From positions 24,538,317-24,602,316 of the forward strand of contig CM060202.1 in assembly GCA_030562195.1 (NCBI GenBank): 64,000 nucleotides of DNA. Direction: 5' to 3'. Of the stretch, positions 10,136 to 21,300 are shown piece after piece (within the stretch, counting starts at the first letter, position 1; each line of letters opens with the position of its first letter). The notes under the pieces were generated by a model. The model had not been told where the DNA came from and did no database searches. It saw only the letters and a program-made list of their open reading frames with translations. Both the position numbers and the translations under genes were made by a program. The stretch is from Nipponacmea schrenckii (lineage: Eukaryota > Mollusca > Gastropoda > Lottiidae).

Positions 10136-12148
10136 CAATAAACTATGGTACATACGTACTGGTTAAATTTACATTTATAATCGTGATTAATGCTTTAAAG
10201 TTTTCAATAAAGATTAGTTTTGATATATAATCAAGACAAAATTTCAATTCTAATATAACATCGTGTTGTGTCAGGTTGTTTACAATACTTTTCAAGATAC
10301 TCAAGATACAATGATATTTTTAGCATCATGATAATAGGATTTACAATTTATCAAGAAACCAGATGTTTAGTAATACTAGGATTTACATAACTTAATTAAT
10401 TCATAATTTTTTCTGTACTATGAGATTCATTGTAATTTATTCGTTTAATATGAATGTTGTGAGTACGTTTTTTACCTCATTTTCATCGATTCAAGGATAC
10501 CATGTGCGTTTTTCGCAAGTATATAAATATTCTTTATCCCAGTTATAGTATTAAGATAATCAGTTATTTTACTGTCTGTCGATAGAGAATACAATTTTCT
10601 ATAGAAATTATTATTTCATTAGGATCAAATATGCAGCCAATGTACGTAGGTAATTTGCGAATGATTGTTTTTGATTTGTTATTTTTCCTTAAATTAAGAA
10701 ACATATATACCCAGTATTCTTTATATAAATAATATAGCTCACCTTGACTTAAATTTGGACGGACAGATTTAAATACAAATTGAGTGAGATTTAAAAATTA
10801 TTAAACATGGAAAAAAAAGGTGGATAGAAATTGCAAAGTCTTCATAATATGTAGTCATTTTTAGTATTTGGTGCAAACCTAATTTTACCTTCAAATCATA
10901 AAAAAGGTGACTCATGGATTATACTGTACCGTAATTAGGTCTCTCTTTCATAAACAAGATTTGAACTTTCTTATCTGAAGACGTTATTGAATTTAACTAT
11001 GAATGGGTAATTGATATTGCATCCTGAATAACCCAGAATAAACCAAGCTATATTATAATAGAGAAACACTTTCCGAAACTGATATTCAATTGACTTCTAA
11101 TATTTCCTTAACATAGAGAGATCGTAGCTAGATGAAGGACACATATAAAGGCACTAGCAAGCTAGATAATATAAGGGAAACACACATTCTTAAAGCATAT
11201 TCATGTGACTGTAATTTCCTTGAATGACACACGCTACTCATTTTTTTGAACTCATCTTATTGACATGCAGGCCTCGATATTTGGTTTCGTTAAGTTTTTT
11301 CAGCCATTTTAATGTAATTATTGATAGACGTGTCACTGTTCATCGTAACATGTCATGGTTTTTTCCATTAATATAAGAATGCCTTTTTGAGACGCCCCAC
11401 CCCAATCCTAATTCTTTATCGAAATGTCTGCAATAGCTACGGCAGAATTTCAGGTTTATGAATATATATTGTCTTGCAAAACCAAAAAAGGCAGAATATG
11501 CAGAGAGTATAAAATTTGCTGTAGAAGTAACATGGCGCGAATTCCTCCAGGTTTTCCACTACTATACATGGTCAAAGTAAAACGATTTCAGAATTTAAAA
11601 CCTCACGGCAAATTTTCTCTGACGAATGTTGGCATTATAAATTTGCAGCGCTGTGCCGGATTGATATAAAGTTTGACAAGTAAATAATACAAAACCACTG
11701 AATCGTCAATCGATTCTCACTTTCGGTCGTCCTTCATCTGGTCTTATTGATATATCGCAACGCAACTTATGTATGTCGAAAAAAAAGAAAACAAAATTTC
11801 AGGTGATAGTGCAACTTTGATTTTCCTGAAATACATCAAAATTATATTTATCTTGTGACCCAAAGCATCTACTTCCAGGATAACAACCGTATTAACAGTT
11901 AAATTTGCAACTTTGGACGTGCCCTAATCCACATAGTTAGTTGTTTTTGCGTAAACTATAGCCTCTGTTGTTAATAATGTTATTAATGATTCTAGTTCGT
12001 CAAGAATTGTGTATTCAGACGCCAGTGATTCAAGATACGGAGGATATTGTGTTGAGCTAAATAGAATGTTTGCTCGTGCATATTCATGTCTGCCAAGTGA
12101 ATCTTGAATTACAGCCACTAGTTTTGAAAAGTAATGTGCCTAATATTA
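10136..12148. repeat. Segmental-duplicate spacer
   Basis: No gene is supported. 10920-11230 repeats the ctctctttca/aacaagattt and ctgatattcaattgact modules. 11300-11850 is a diverged duplicate of 7370-7960. 11980-12065 nearly duplicates 9290-9375 (ttctagttcgtc, gtattcagacgccagtgatt). Together with the 125-bp units on both sides this shows a duplication of a block of at least 1.5-2 kb about 2.7 kb away. The 81-codon open frame at 11424-11669 lies in duplicated DNA and is not conserved as a frame in the 7.5-kb copy. Confidence 0.5.
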
Positions 12149-12392
12149 GGTTAAATAGTTTACTGAGAGAATTATAATCAAGGGTAGTATAAACCTTTCT
12201 CTTCAATCGGTTGTTTATGATATATTTAGTAAATGTTTAAACCATTCTATTTAACTTGACATTCAGTGGACTCAGGTTAAATAGTTTACTGAGAGAATTA
12301 TAATCAAGGGTAGTATAAAGCCATCTCTTCAATCGATGGTTTATGATATATTTAGGGCATGTTTACACCATTCTATTTAACTTGACATTCCA
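12149..12392 (+). repeat. Two further copies of the 125-bp tandem unit
   Basis: Units start at 12149 and 12274 and match those of the 9.4-10.1 kb array over their whole length. They sit just after the duplicated phrase shared by 9290 and 11985. Confidence 0.8.
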
Positions 12393-12839
12393 AAGTACAA
12401 AGAAGCTATTGAAAATTGTCCTACATTTAGGGAGTTTTTATGCTGCTTTATGCTGTATCTGATCCACCAATAATCTTAAATCTTTTACATCATTTACTAA
12501 AAAATGTTTGCTAAATATTTCTGAGATCGATCGTATGTTAATAAATACCTAGCTAAATAGTATTTGTGATAGTGACGTAATATTGTGAGAAACAACACAA
12601 AATTTAATTTTACAAAAGTAATGTATTGCAAGCACCAGCCGAGGATATAAAAATAAAATTAATAAAAATAGTAAAAAGTAAAAAAAAAAAAAATGCCATA
12701 CAAATCAACATGCGCCCATAAGCAAAGTAACTGACACTCATCACTTTTTAGATAAGAACTCATTTCATCCAACACATACTTTTTCTTGAATAATTAAGTC
12801 ACTCACAAGTTTTACGATTTCACCGAATTTGCACAAGGT

Positions 12840-13690
12840 CTTCTGATTTCAACCAAGCCTGTACGATTATTTTCTCAAAAGTGAAAGAGCGTGGATACTC
12901 TAAACGATTTTTACGAAACATAAAAAATTCCACATTAGCACAGATAGCAGCTAAAAATAGACTTTATGTCGGAAGTACCTCTAGGCTTAAGGAGTGTCCC
13001 GTGTATGTCAATCAGATGCAAAACATGTCCCTTTATATCAGAAACTCATTATTTTCTTAGTAACTCTACGAATAAAAGATACCCGTTCCAACAGCACCTA
13101 ACATGTGTAACTCGAATGTAATATCCTTAATTTCATGTAAATGAGAAATCCCAAACAATATATCGGGGAAACAAAGAACAAATTACGCACTCGTTTTAAT
13201 ATTCACAGATCAGATATTAAATTAAAAAAAGACACGCCTGTTTCTAATCATTTCAATCTTGACGACCATTAACTTGACGATCTCACCCTAATCCCAATTA
13301 GGCGCATAGAAATCGACTTGCCCGAAGATGAAACTACCAAATTCCGTCAATCTAGAGAAGCCCATTGGATTGAGAACATTAAATACAGCAAGGAATTCAT
13401 ATTCACCCTTTGTAGTCCCCTTCAATACAACCCGTAATAAAGCAAGCGAGATAGTTCAAGCCCATTATAAGAGTCTTCAAGAGAGGTTTCCTCATGTCTA
13501 TAAACAGAAAATGATAATGGCATATTCCAAAAATCAGAACTTAAATGACAACCTTGTTCATAGCAAACTAAAACAATCTGAACTTAACAGTTATACTTCT
13601 TCCCCATTGGGCGAGTTTTTTTTTTCTAATTTCAGATCAGAAAGAGAGCAAATCATCCAACAGATCCAGATCCCCATTTCTAAATAAAAT
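12840..13690 (+). mobile_element. Second Penelope-like (GIY-YIG) relic, frameshifted
   Basis: Translations in changing frames give RCKTCPFISETH (13014-13050), then TIYIGETKNKLRTRFNIHRS (about 13150-13210) and REAHWIEN (13360-13383). These are the zinc-knuckle-like lead-in, GIY-YIG core and C-terminal part of the endonuclease of a Penelope-like element of a different lineage from the one at 4.9 kb. There are several stops and indels, for example a TAA after LDDH. A 119-codon frame, 13328-13687, continues in another frame with ERFPHVYK and KNQNLNDNLVHSKL. That resembles the segment normally found before the GIY-YIG domain, so domain order appears permuted, as in tandem copies. Confidence 0.6.
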
Positions 13691-13916
13691 ATGTGTTCCA
13701 CTCAGGCCTGTACATCTGAGAGATTCTATCCCTCCCTTCCCCGAAATAAAAAAATGTGAACCCGAGTATTACCAAAATCAAATTCGATCGAGATATAATC
13801 TATATATCCAGATATATACCAAGTTTCATCGGGATAAAATACAATCTTTTTAAAATCCTATTGTTTCAACTAGCCAATTTGACTTACTACGTTCAAGGCA
13901 GTATCCCCTAAACTGT

Positions 13917-14145
13917 TCATTCAATTATAACCTAATTGTATGTCTATAAGCAGGAAATGATAGTGGCATATTCAATAAATATCAGAACTGTTGGAAGCGA
14001 ACCTTATTGATAGCAAACTAAAAATAATCTGTACATAACAGGCACTATACTTTTATTATTATTTTGTCTAATTTCAGATCAGAACAGAAGAAAAATATCC
14101 AGACCTTTTATTCCAAATTCATAAGTATTTGTTCCACCCTAGGCC
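13917..14145 (+). repeat. Duplicate of part of the Penelope-like relic
   Basis: gtctataagcaggaaatgat through ctaatttcagatcagaa closely follows 13495-13720, with substitutions and a stop-containing frame. It is a second partial copy about 430 bp downstream, which supports tandem insertion or local duplication. Confidence 0.65.
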
Positions 14146-14348
14146 ATATCTAATTTAAACTTGACCAAGAGCTCACCAATCTATACATATATACCAAAGG
14201 CCATCAAGACTAGATAAAAACTGCAGTCTCTTTTCGTCCTACAAGAAATGTGAACGGACGGACTGGCGGATAGTGGCGGCGGATATATACATTGCAATTA
14301 AAGTAATTTAATACATAAATATTTAACATCTATTAAGACTTGAATCTA

Positions 14349-14385
14349 CTGGAACAAAAATGCATCAGATTATTGAGAGGAGGCA
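14349..14385 (-). pseudogene. Relic of a gene B tail-exon boundary
   Basis: ctactggaacaaaaatgcatcagattattgag matches the exon/intron borders at 15297-15335 and 17224-17260 (ctggagtctgaaac then aatacatcagattattga), but the acceptor cag is altered. It marks a decayed fourth tail-exon unit further downstream on the minus strand. Confidence 0.45.
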
Positions 14386-14489
14386 AACAGACCAACAAAA
14401 TAAGGACTATCCCACTTATAAAGATACACAGACCATACCCCTTTAGGTCAAATGTCTAGCTAAATCGTATTCAGTCAAATCACAGTTCT

Positions 14490-14934
14490 AGAAATATTGA
14501 AGAATTATTGGTTCACTATTTCTAGAATTATTTTCTGTGGAAATTCCCGGTACACCATTTCTAGAATTACTTATTGTGGATGTTTCTGGTTCACCATTTC
14601 TAGAATTATTGTCTATAGATGTTCCTGGTTCACCATTTCTAGAATTATTGTCTGTGGATGTTTCTGGTTCACCATTTCTAGAATTATTGTCTATAGATGT
14701 TCCTGGTTCACCATTTCTAGAATTATTGTCTGTGGATGTTCCTGGTTCTCCATTTCTAGAAATATTGTTTCTAGATGTTCCCGGTTCACCATTTCTAGAA
14801 TTATTGTCTGTGGATGTTCGTAGTTCACCATTTCTAGAATTATTGTCTATGGATATTTATTGTTCACCATTTGTAGAATAATTGTCTCTAGATGTTCCTC
14901 GTGCACCATTTCTAGAATTATTGTCTGTGGATAT
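14490..14934 (-). repeat. 39-bp coding-type minisatellite beyond the stop of gene B
   Basis: About eleven more 39-bp units follow the stop in the same register. Minus-strand translation gives GTSxDNNSRNGEP-type repeats (variants ETSTDNNSRN, RTSTDNN, GISTENN), interrupted again by a TAA in a unit identical to the stop unit. It is either decaying tail sequence made non-coding by the stop, or coding in alleles that lack it. Confidence 0.65.
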
Positions 14935-15303
14935 TTATTGTTCACCATTTGTAGAATAATTGTCTTTAGATGTTCCTGGTTCACCATTTCTAGAATTATT
15001 GTCTCTAGATGTTCCTTGTTCACCATTTCTAGAATTATTGTCTGTGGATGTTCCTGGTTCACCATTTCTAGAATTAGTGTCTTTGGTTGTCCCTGGTTCA
15101 CCATTTCTAGAATTATTGTCTATGGATGTTCCTGGTTCACCATTTCTAGAACCATTTTCACCGGATGTTCCTGGTTCCTGGTCCATATCTTTGGTATTTG
15201 GTTGATGTTTCAGGGAAAGTCTGGTGTACCTTCTTACAGGACCAGGTCTTTGAGCTTCTAAAGTATTGAATTCTAATGAGTCATATCTATTATTAACTGG
15301 AGT
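14935..15303 (-). CDS. Gene B terminal tail exon with 13-aa repeats
   Basis: A phase-0 exon after a tttcag acceptor, 123 codons to TAA at 14937-14935. It starts TPVNNRYDSLEF, then RRYTRLSLKHQPNTKDMDQ, then six to seven units of GTSxDNNSRNGEP. It is a duplicate of the exon at 17018-17230; here RRYTRL has Arg where that copy has Ser, which weakens the ITIM match. The stop arises because GGA of the repeat reads TAA (unit GEQ*). A TAA of the same kind recurs downstream. Confidence 0.65.
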   Translation of the reverse strand, partial: TPVNNRYDSLEFNTLEAQRPGPVRRYTRLSLKHQPNTKDMDQEPGTSGENGSRNGEPGTSIDNNSRNGEPGTTKDTNSRNGEPGTSTDNNSRNGEQGTSRDNNSRNGEPGTSKDNYSTNGEQ

Positions 15304-18300
15304 CTGAAACAAAAATACATCAGATTATTGAAAAGGACAGAAATTGAAATCCAGCTTACTTGTATCTTCACTATGTCAAGCTTTTACGAACTTCATCCTG
15401 GTACCTTGGCGGTAATAGTCCACAAGATGCAAATTCCTTCCTATGAAAAGAGTAAAATATACTGAACATCATTGAAAACGCACCACCCCTAAAATTGTGG
15501 ATTTCTAAGAGCAGAAATGAGCAATCTATGTAAATTTTACATATTTGTGTAGACCAATGTTTGATAAAGAACAGAAGCAAAAAACAATCAAGCAAAACAG
15601 TGAAGATTTCATGCAGCTGACAATGAAATAAAGATGGGGTCAAATGGAAAGTCAGTAGCGTGTATGACCGCCGTTAGAAGCAACACAAGCTGTGCAACGT
15701 CTCCTCATTGAACGGATTAGTCTCTGAATAAAGTCCTGAGGCACTGCATTCCACTCTTGCTGCAAGGCATTGTCGAGTTCCCCAAGGTTGTTGATCTGCG
15801 GACGAACTGCGAGGCGTTGGCCGATGTAATCCCACAAGGGTTCGATGGGTGACAAATCTGGTGACAATGCAGGCCATTGAAGTAGAGGAATGTTTTTGTT
15901 AGCCAGATACTGTATCGAAACACGTGCAGTGTGGGCTCGTGCATTGTCTTGTTGAAATGTGTGCAGATCTTGATGCTGGTGAAAGAAGGGAACGACGTTG
16001 TTCTGAAGAATGTTGTCACGGTAGTAAACGGCATTCACTCTGCCACGACAAACAATCAGAGCGGTTCTGTGGTGATAACTTATCCCTGCCCACACCATAA
16101 TGCTGCCTCCACCCCACCGATCGGTTTGCACAACACAATCCTGATGATAACGTTCACCCCGTCGACACCATACCCGTAGACGCCGCCAGCATTTCGCAAG
16201 TGAAAACGCGACTCGTCGGAGAACACCACACCATTCCAACGTCGTAACAACCACACACGATGCTGTTCAGCCCATTGTCGGCGTTCACGGCGATGCCTGT
16301 CAGTCAGGATGGGTCCAACGTAAGGGCGTCGACAACGTAACCCTGCCGCACGGAGACGGCGTCGGGCGGTGGAAGCGCTGATCAAACCACGTCGACCCTG
16401 GACATTGTTGGCGGTTCTGGCAGCGGGCAAGGTTCGATCCCGAATATGGCGCCGTACAATGTCTCGATCTTGACGAGGGGTGGTAACACGTGCCTGACCT
16501 GGGCGTTGCCGGTCCCTGCTGGTTCCTGTTTGTTGGTATCTGTTAGCAAGCCTCAGAATGGTCGAATGATGACACCCAAATCGTCGTGCAATGTTTCTGC
16601 TTGAAGCACCGACCTGCAACCTAACCAAAACCCGTTCTCGTTCCTCTGGTGACAATCTTGGCATGGCGAAAAAACTTTACTTACGAAAGTACTGCGAAAA
16701 TGTGAACGGTTTTGTGCCGAAAGTCATTTATACCCCTGAACAGCATGCTTTCTGCATGCAATTTGTGTCCTTCGTGTATGATGTGCATGAATTTTGTTGT
16801 TTTCATGTGATGTGTTCGATGATGTGTTCGAACGATCCGTTTTTTACTGTAGAGCGTTATTTACGATCTACTGTGTTATTATAACAATTCCCACCATTAA
16901 TTTTCCATTTCCAAAAGATTCTATTGCCTGATTTCAAAATTTACATGTGGTGTGTTTTCAATGATGTTCAGTGTATCACGACAGTATCTGACTAAATATA
17001 CGTAGACGTATACTAACCAAGTATTGATCACTATTTATAGAGTTATTGTCACTGGATGTTCCCGGTTCACTATTTCCAGAATTATTGTCACTGGATGTTG
17101 GTTCCTGGTCCATATCTTTGGTATTTGGTTGGTGTTTCTGTGAAAGTCTGGTGTACCTACTTACAAGACCAGGTGTTTGAGCCTCCAAAGTATCGAATTC
17201 TAATGAATCATATCTATCATTTACTGGAGTCTGAAACACAAATACATCAGATTATTGAAAGTAAAAAAAACTGAAAGTCACCTTTCTTGCATCTTCACAT
17301 TGACAAGCTATTACAAACTTCACACTTTTAGCTTGACTACAATAATCGCCTTTCCTGTACCACTTTTAAATGAAGCGATTGTTTATTTTGTTCGCCGGTG
17401 AACAATCACAGAAACATTGTAACGATGACTTTATATTGAAACACAACAAAAATTCCCAAACGACCTGCTTTGAAACATATCATGGTATTGAAGACAGCCA
17501 TAATATTTTCACGTGATCACGTGATTCTGGAAACACAAGATCAGAAGCTGATTGTGTGCAACTCTCCCAAAGGCTCTAAGTTTCGGACTTTATGAAGGTC
17601 GCAATGTTACTATCAATTGACGAATCACAACTAAATACCGGAATTGAAGAGTCTAATCAATGAATATACCACGAAATTCACAAGAAATTACCCAGACAGA
17701 TTCAACTTTACGGAAACTGTCGAGAATTTCAGAACTGAAGGCCTGAAATGTCCTCTTGGCCATTAACATTGCTAATTAATGCCTTGGACATGGGCTAAAT
17801 AACAAATTCTATCCGATCATTACGGGCTGAATGAGTCTCTAACAGACAAAAAGGAAAATACAGAGAAAAAACACCGATATAAAAAAAATTCCTTTAGATT
17901 GTGGCAGAGAAAAGAGTAAAATATCAGGACAGTATCCGACTAAATATATATACTAACCAAGTATTGAACACTATTTCTAGAATTATTGTCTGTGGATGTT
18001 CCCGATTCACTATTTCTAGAATTATTGTCTGTGGATGTTCCCGATTCGCTATTTCTAGAATTATTGTCTGTGGATGTTCCCGATTCGCTTTTTCTAGAAT
18101 TATTGTTTATGGATGTTCCTGGTTCACCATTTCTAGAATTATTGTCTCTGGATGTTCCTTGTAACTCCATTAATTCATAACTACCTTCGTCTGCTAAGTT
18201 TTCTGGTGAAGATTCATCTATGCTGTCATAGAAATGTTCTTCTGTAATTAAAAAAATACATCTTGTAATTGTTGATTGGTTTCTCTATTTATAATGAATT

Positions 18301-21300
18301 TTTTGTAGATCTGATTGGACGTCTTTGGAATGATCTTTTCGATCATTTCTGTATTTCAAAACACAAGGGCTCTGTTTCATACAGAACTATAAATACACTC
18401 TGATTTAAGAATTGCATTTATTTGTTTATACGATACCAAATTGTCCAAACCAACCCAACCCCCCAACTATTAAAAAAACCAATCCAACCAACCTTCTTCT
18501 GATGAGGTATGATGTGGTTCCTTTTTCTTTTCTGTAAAATTAAACAAATAACAATCTATGGTGTGTATTAAACTTCGACTATTGTGTGAGGCCTTGTCTG
18601 TTCATGTGTTCTCCGTTATACGAGAATTTGAAATTTGCTTCTTTAGAGTCGGTGAATAGTTCGGGCTATTTTGTAGAAATATAAGTTATCTTAGAATGAC
18701 TTACTCTGATATTTCCTGTACATGATAACTAGAATAACAATTACAATAACAGCTATTACAACAACAGTAACACAAGCAATAACAATCCAAATAACAATAA
18801 TATTAAAAGCTTTGTTTTTAGTTTCTGAAAAAGATACAAAATAAACAAAGGATTATAGTGAGACAAAGATATCTATGTGTGCTTATTTATATAAGATCAC
18901 TGGTACCGGATCACTAGTACAGAATCATAATGACTAGTACAGTATCACTAGTATAGGGCCAATGGTACATGATGACTGGTACAGTATCACTAGTATAGGG
19001 CCAATGGTACATGATGACTGGTACAGTATCACTAGTATAGGGCTAATAGAACATGATGACTGGTACAGTATCACAAGTATAGGGCCAATGGTACATGATG
19101 ACTGTGCAGAAATACTTTAAATAAGAAATACCCAACCCTAGCAAGCAAGATAGTTCATGTTCACTATAAAGGTCTTCAATTCCCTCAGACGTTATCATCT
19201 TCAGAACAAGTGTTGATGTGTGCATTTTTCAAATCATTTCTGATAGTAAGCCTCGTTATATTATTGAAAACACCTGATGTCTTTTTCCCACACAATTTGG
19301 GTGACACTAAGCTTAACATCTTACTTTCTTTACATCTCTATTTACAGTTATATCATGTCCATCAGTTCTATATGGTGCAAAATGATATATCGTATTTCCG
19401 GTTTTAAAAAGGTTTTAATTGCATGTGTGACAAAATACCCTTTCAATGCACGATAAAAATGTAAACATAAACTGGTGTGACTAGAGCGGTTGCTTCTACC
19501 ACATGTTACTTGTCCTCAGTAGATCAAGATATATCAATAAATGCGTTAAAATTTACTATGCTATGTATTATAATTATTGGATGACCAACACAAACATAGT
19601 TGGTAGATAAACCATGACGTACCAGATCACTACAATAGAGGTATAAAACAGGAATAAAAACAGATAACTTGTACCTTTAACTCTTAAAATAAAACCCTTT
19701 TTGACTTCTCCATGAATGTTGTTGACCAGACAGACGTAAACACCTTCATGAGAACTGTTGACATTCTCAATTACCAAATCCTTTTCATACATATTCTTTG
19801 TGAAGTCAATAAAACCACTTGATTTGAGGACCTGATAATCTTTTCCCCACGTTACGGTGCACTGCGGGTGACATTTAGCTGAACATCTTATTTTCAATTC
19901 CAGATTTTTAATTAAAGTTATCTTCCTTTGTCCTGGCACTAGTTTCACATCCATAGGTGGATCTGAAAACATGATCAAGTCTTTTTCTATTCAGTGTTGT
20001 AAAACAAGAAAATATTCATAGAGAAATTAGAATACTTGTTAACATCAAAGTTTAATCTTAAATGATATTTGTTTTAACAGATATCATCTTGTCGGGCCCA
20101 TTGATAGCTTTGTCTTAAAATTATAAATATGCCAACTATCACCAGTGTGAAATATTGTTGATCGCATATCGATGATTAAGGGCATTTACTCAAATTAAAT
20201 ATTTAAAGATTTAAAACGGTTTTCTATAATTTTTTTAAATATCTTCAATAGCATCAATTCTCGTAAGATGTATTCGAAACTGTGCATAATTGTATCTTCT
20301 AAAGCATAAACCACCAGCGAATAGGGAATCTGATTGTGATCGAGAAATAAAAACAACTTACGTTCAGGTTTAATAAACAATGTTTCACTCTCAGAGATAT
20401 TATTGCAATCTTTAATATTCAAAACTGTAAAAAAAAATAAAATAAAAAACGCGAATGTAAATAAAACGTGAATGTAAATAAAACGTGAATGTAATGTTTC
20501 AAAAAATCGAAGAAAAGACCAAACACATCTAAGAAAATAAGCTAGATTGTGTGATTGCTTCTCCCGGAGAAGATGGATTATACGTCGAATATTACACAAA
20601 TTGTGTATATTTTATAAAAATAGCTTTCGAAATAGAATGATTATCAATTATAAGACAATCTTTAAGTATAATATCTGATTTTAAGAAAGTTTTTGATAGT
20701 ATAAATCATGACTGCATTTATAAAATAATTAAACCAGTCAAGGGAAGTGGCTGGATTCGGTGATTAATACAGGTGGCTGTTGAATACAGGTGGAGGAAGT
20801 CATGGTGAGGGGGAAAATACACACCATGTCAATGTCCAATATCTTTATTCAATAACAACAAACACCATAACAATAACTGTCTATTTTTTAAGTTGGAAAT
20901 AATCGGTTACACATTGCTGCTTTGTCTTATTTACAACTTTCCTTTTATTATACAGATCTTGTAAGTTCATTACTACCTCTAACAATTCAAAATCATAGAA
21001 CAATAGAACAATTTCTCACAATTGTTACCGAATTGTCTACCTCGTTTAAGTGTATTTTCCTCACAGAATCATCAGATTCTTTCACCCGTACATATGTATC
21101 ATCACTGCCTTCATGTAAAAGTTCTGATGCTGGCCTATCCCGGTCTACCACATTCGCATCGCAGGTAGCGACTGTGTCATCAATACGATGCACTTCCTTA
21201 AATTCACAGTCGCAACTTGTTGAGTCGTTACCAGTGATACGCTTTTGACGCTTCGTAGCTAGAGACATATTATTTGCGAAATCGTCCATAATACCTGCCT

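Noticed and set aside
11424..11669. 81-codon open frame starting MSAIATAEF
   Set aside because: It lies in duplicated spacer DNA; the copy near 7550 does not keep the frame, and there is no recognisable domain.
14497..15261. Several overlapping plus- and minus-strand open frames of 80-130 codons rich in FTISRII or FLELLS repeats
   Set aside because: They are other-frame readings of the 39-bp tail minisatellite. Only the minus frame with the DNNSRNGEP unit joins spliced exons in phase.
17018..17230. Pair of YxxL motifs as a possible ITAM
   Set aside because: The spacing between the two motifs is about 15 residues, outside the usual ITAM range of 6-12. Only the second motif fits the ITIM consensus.
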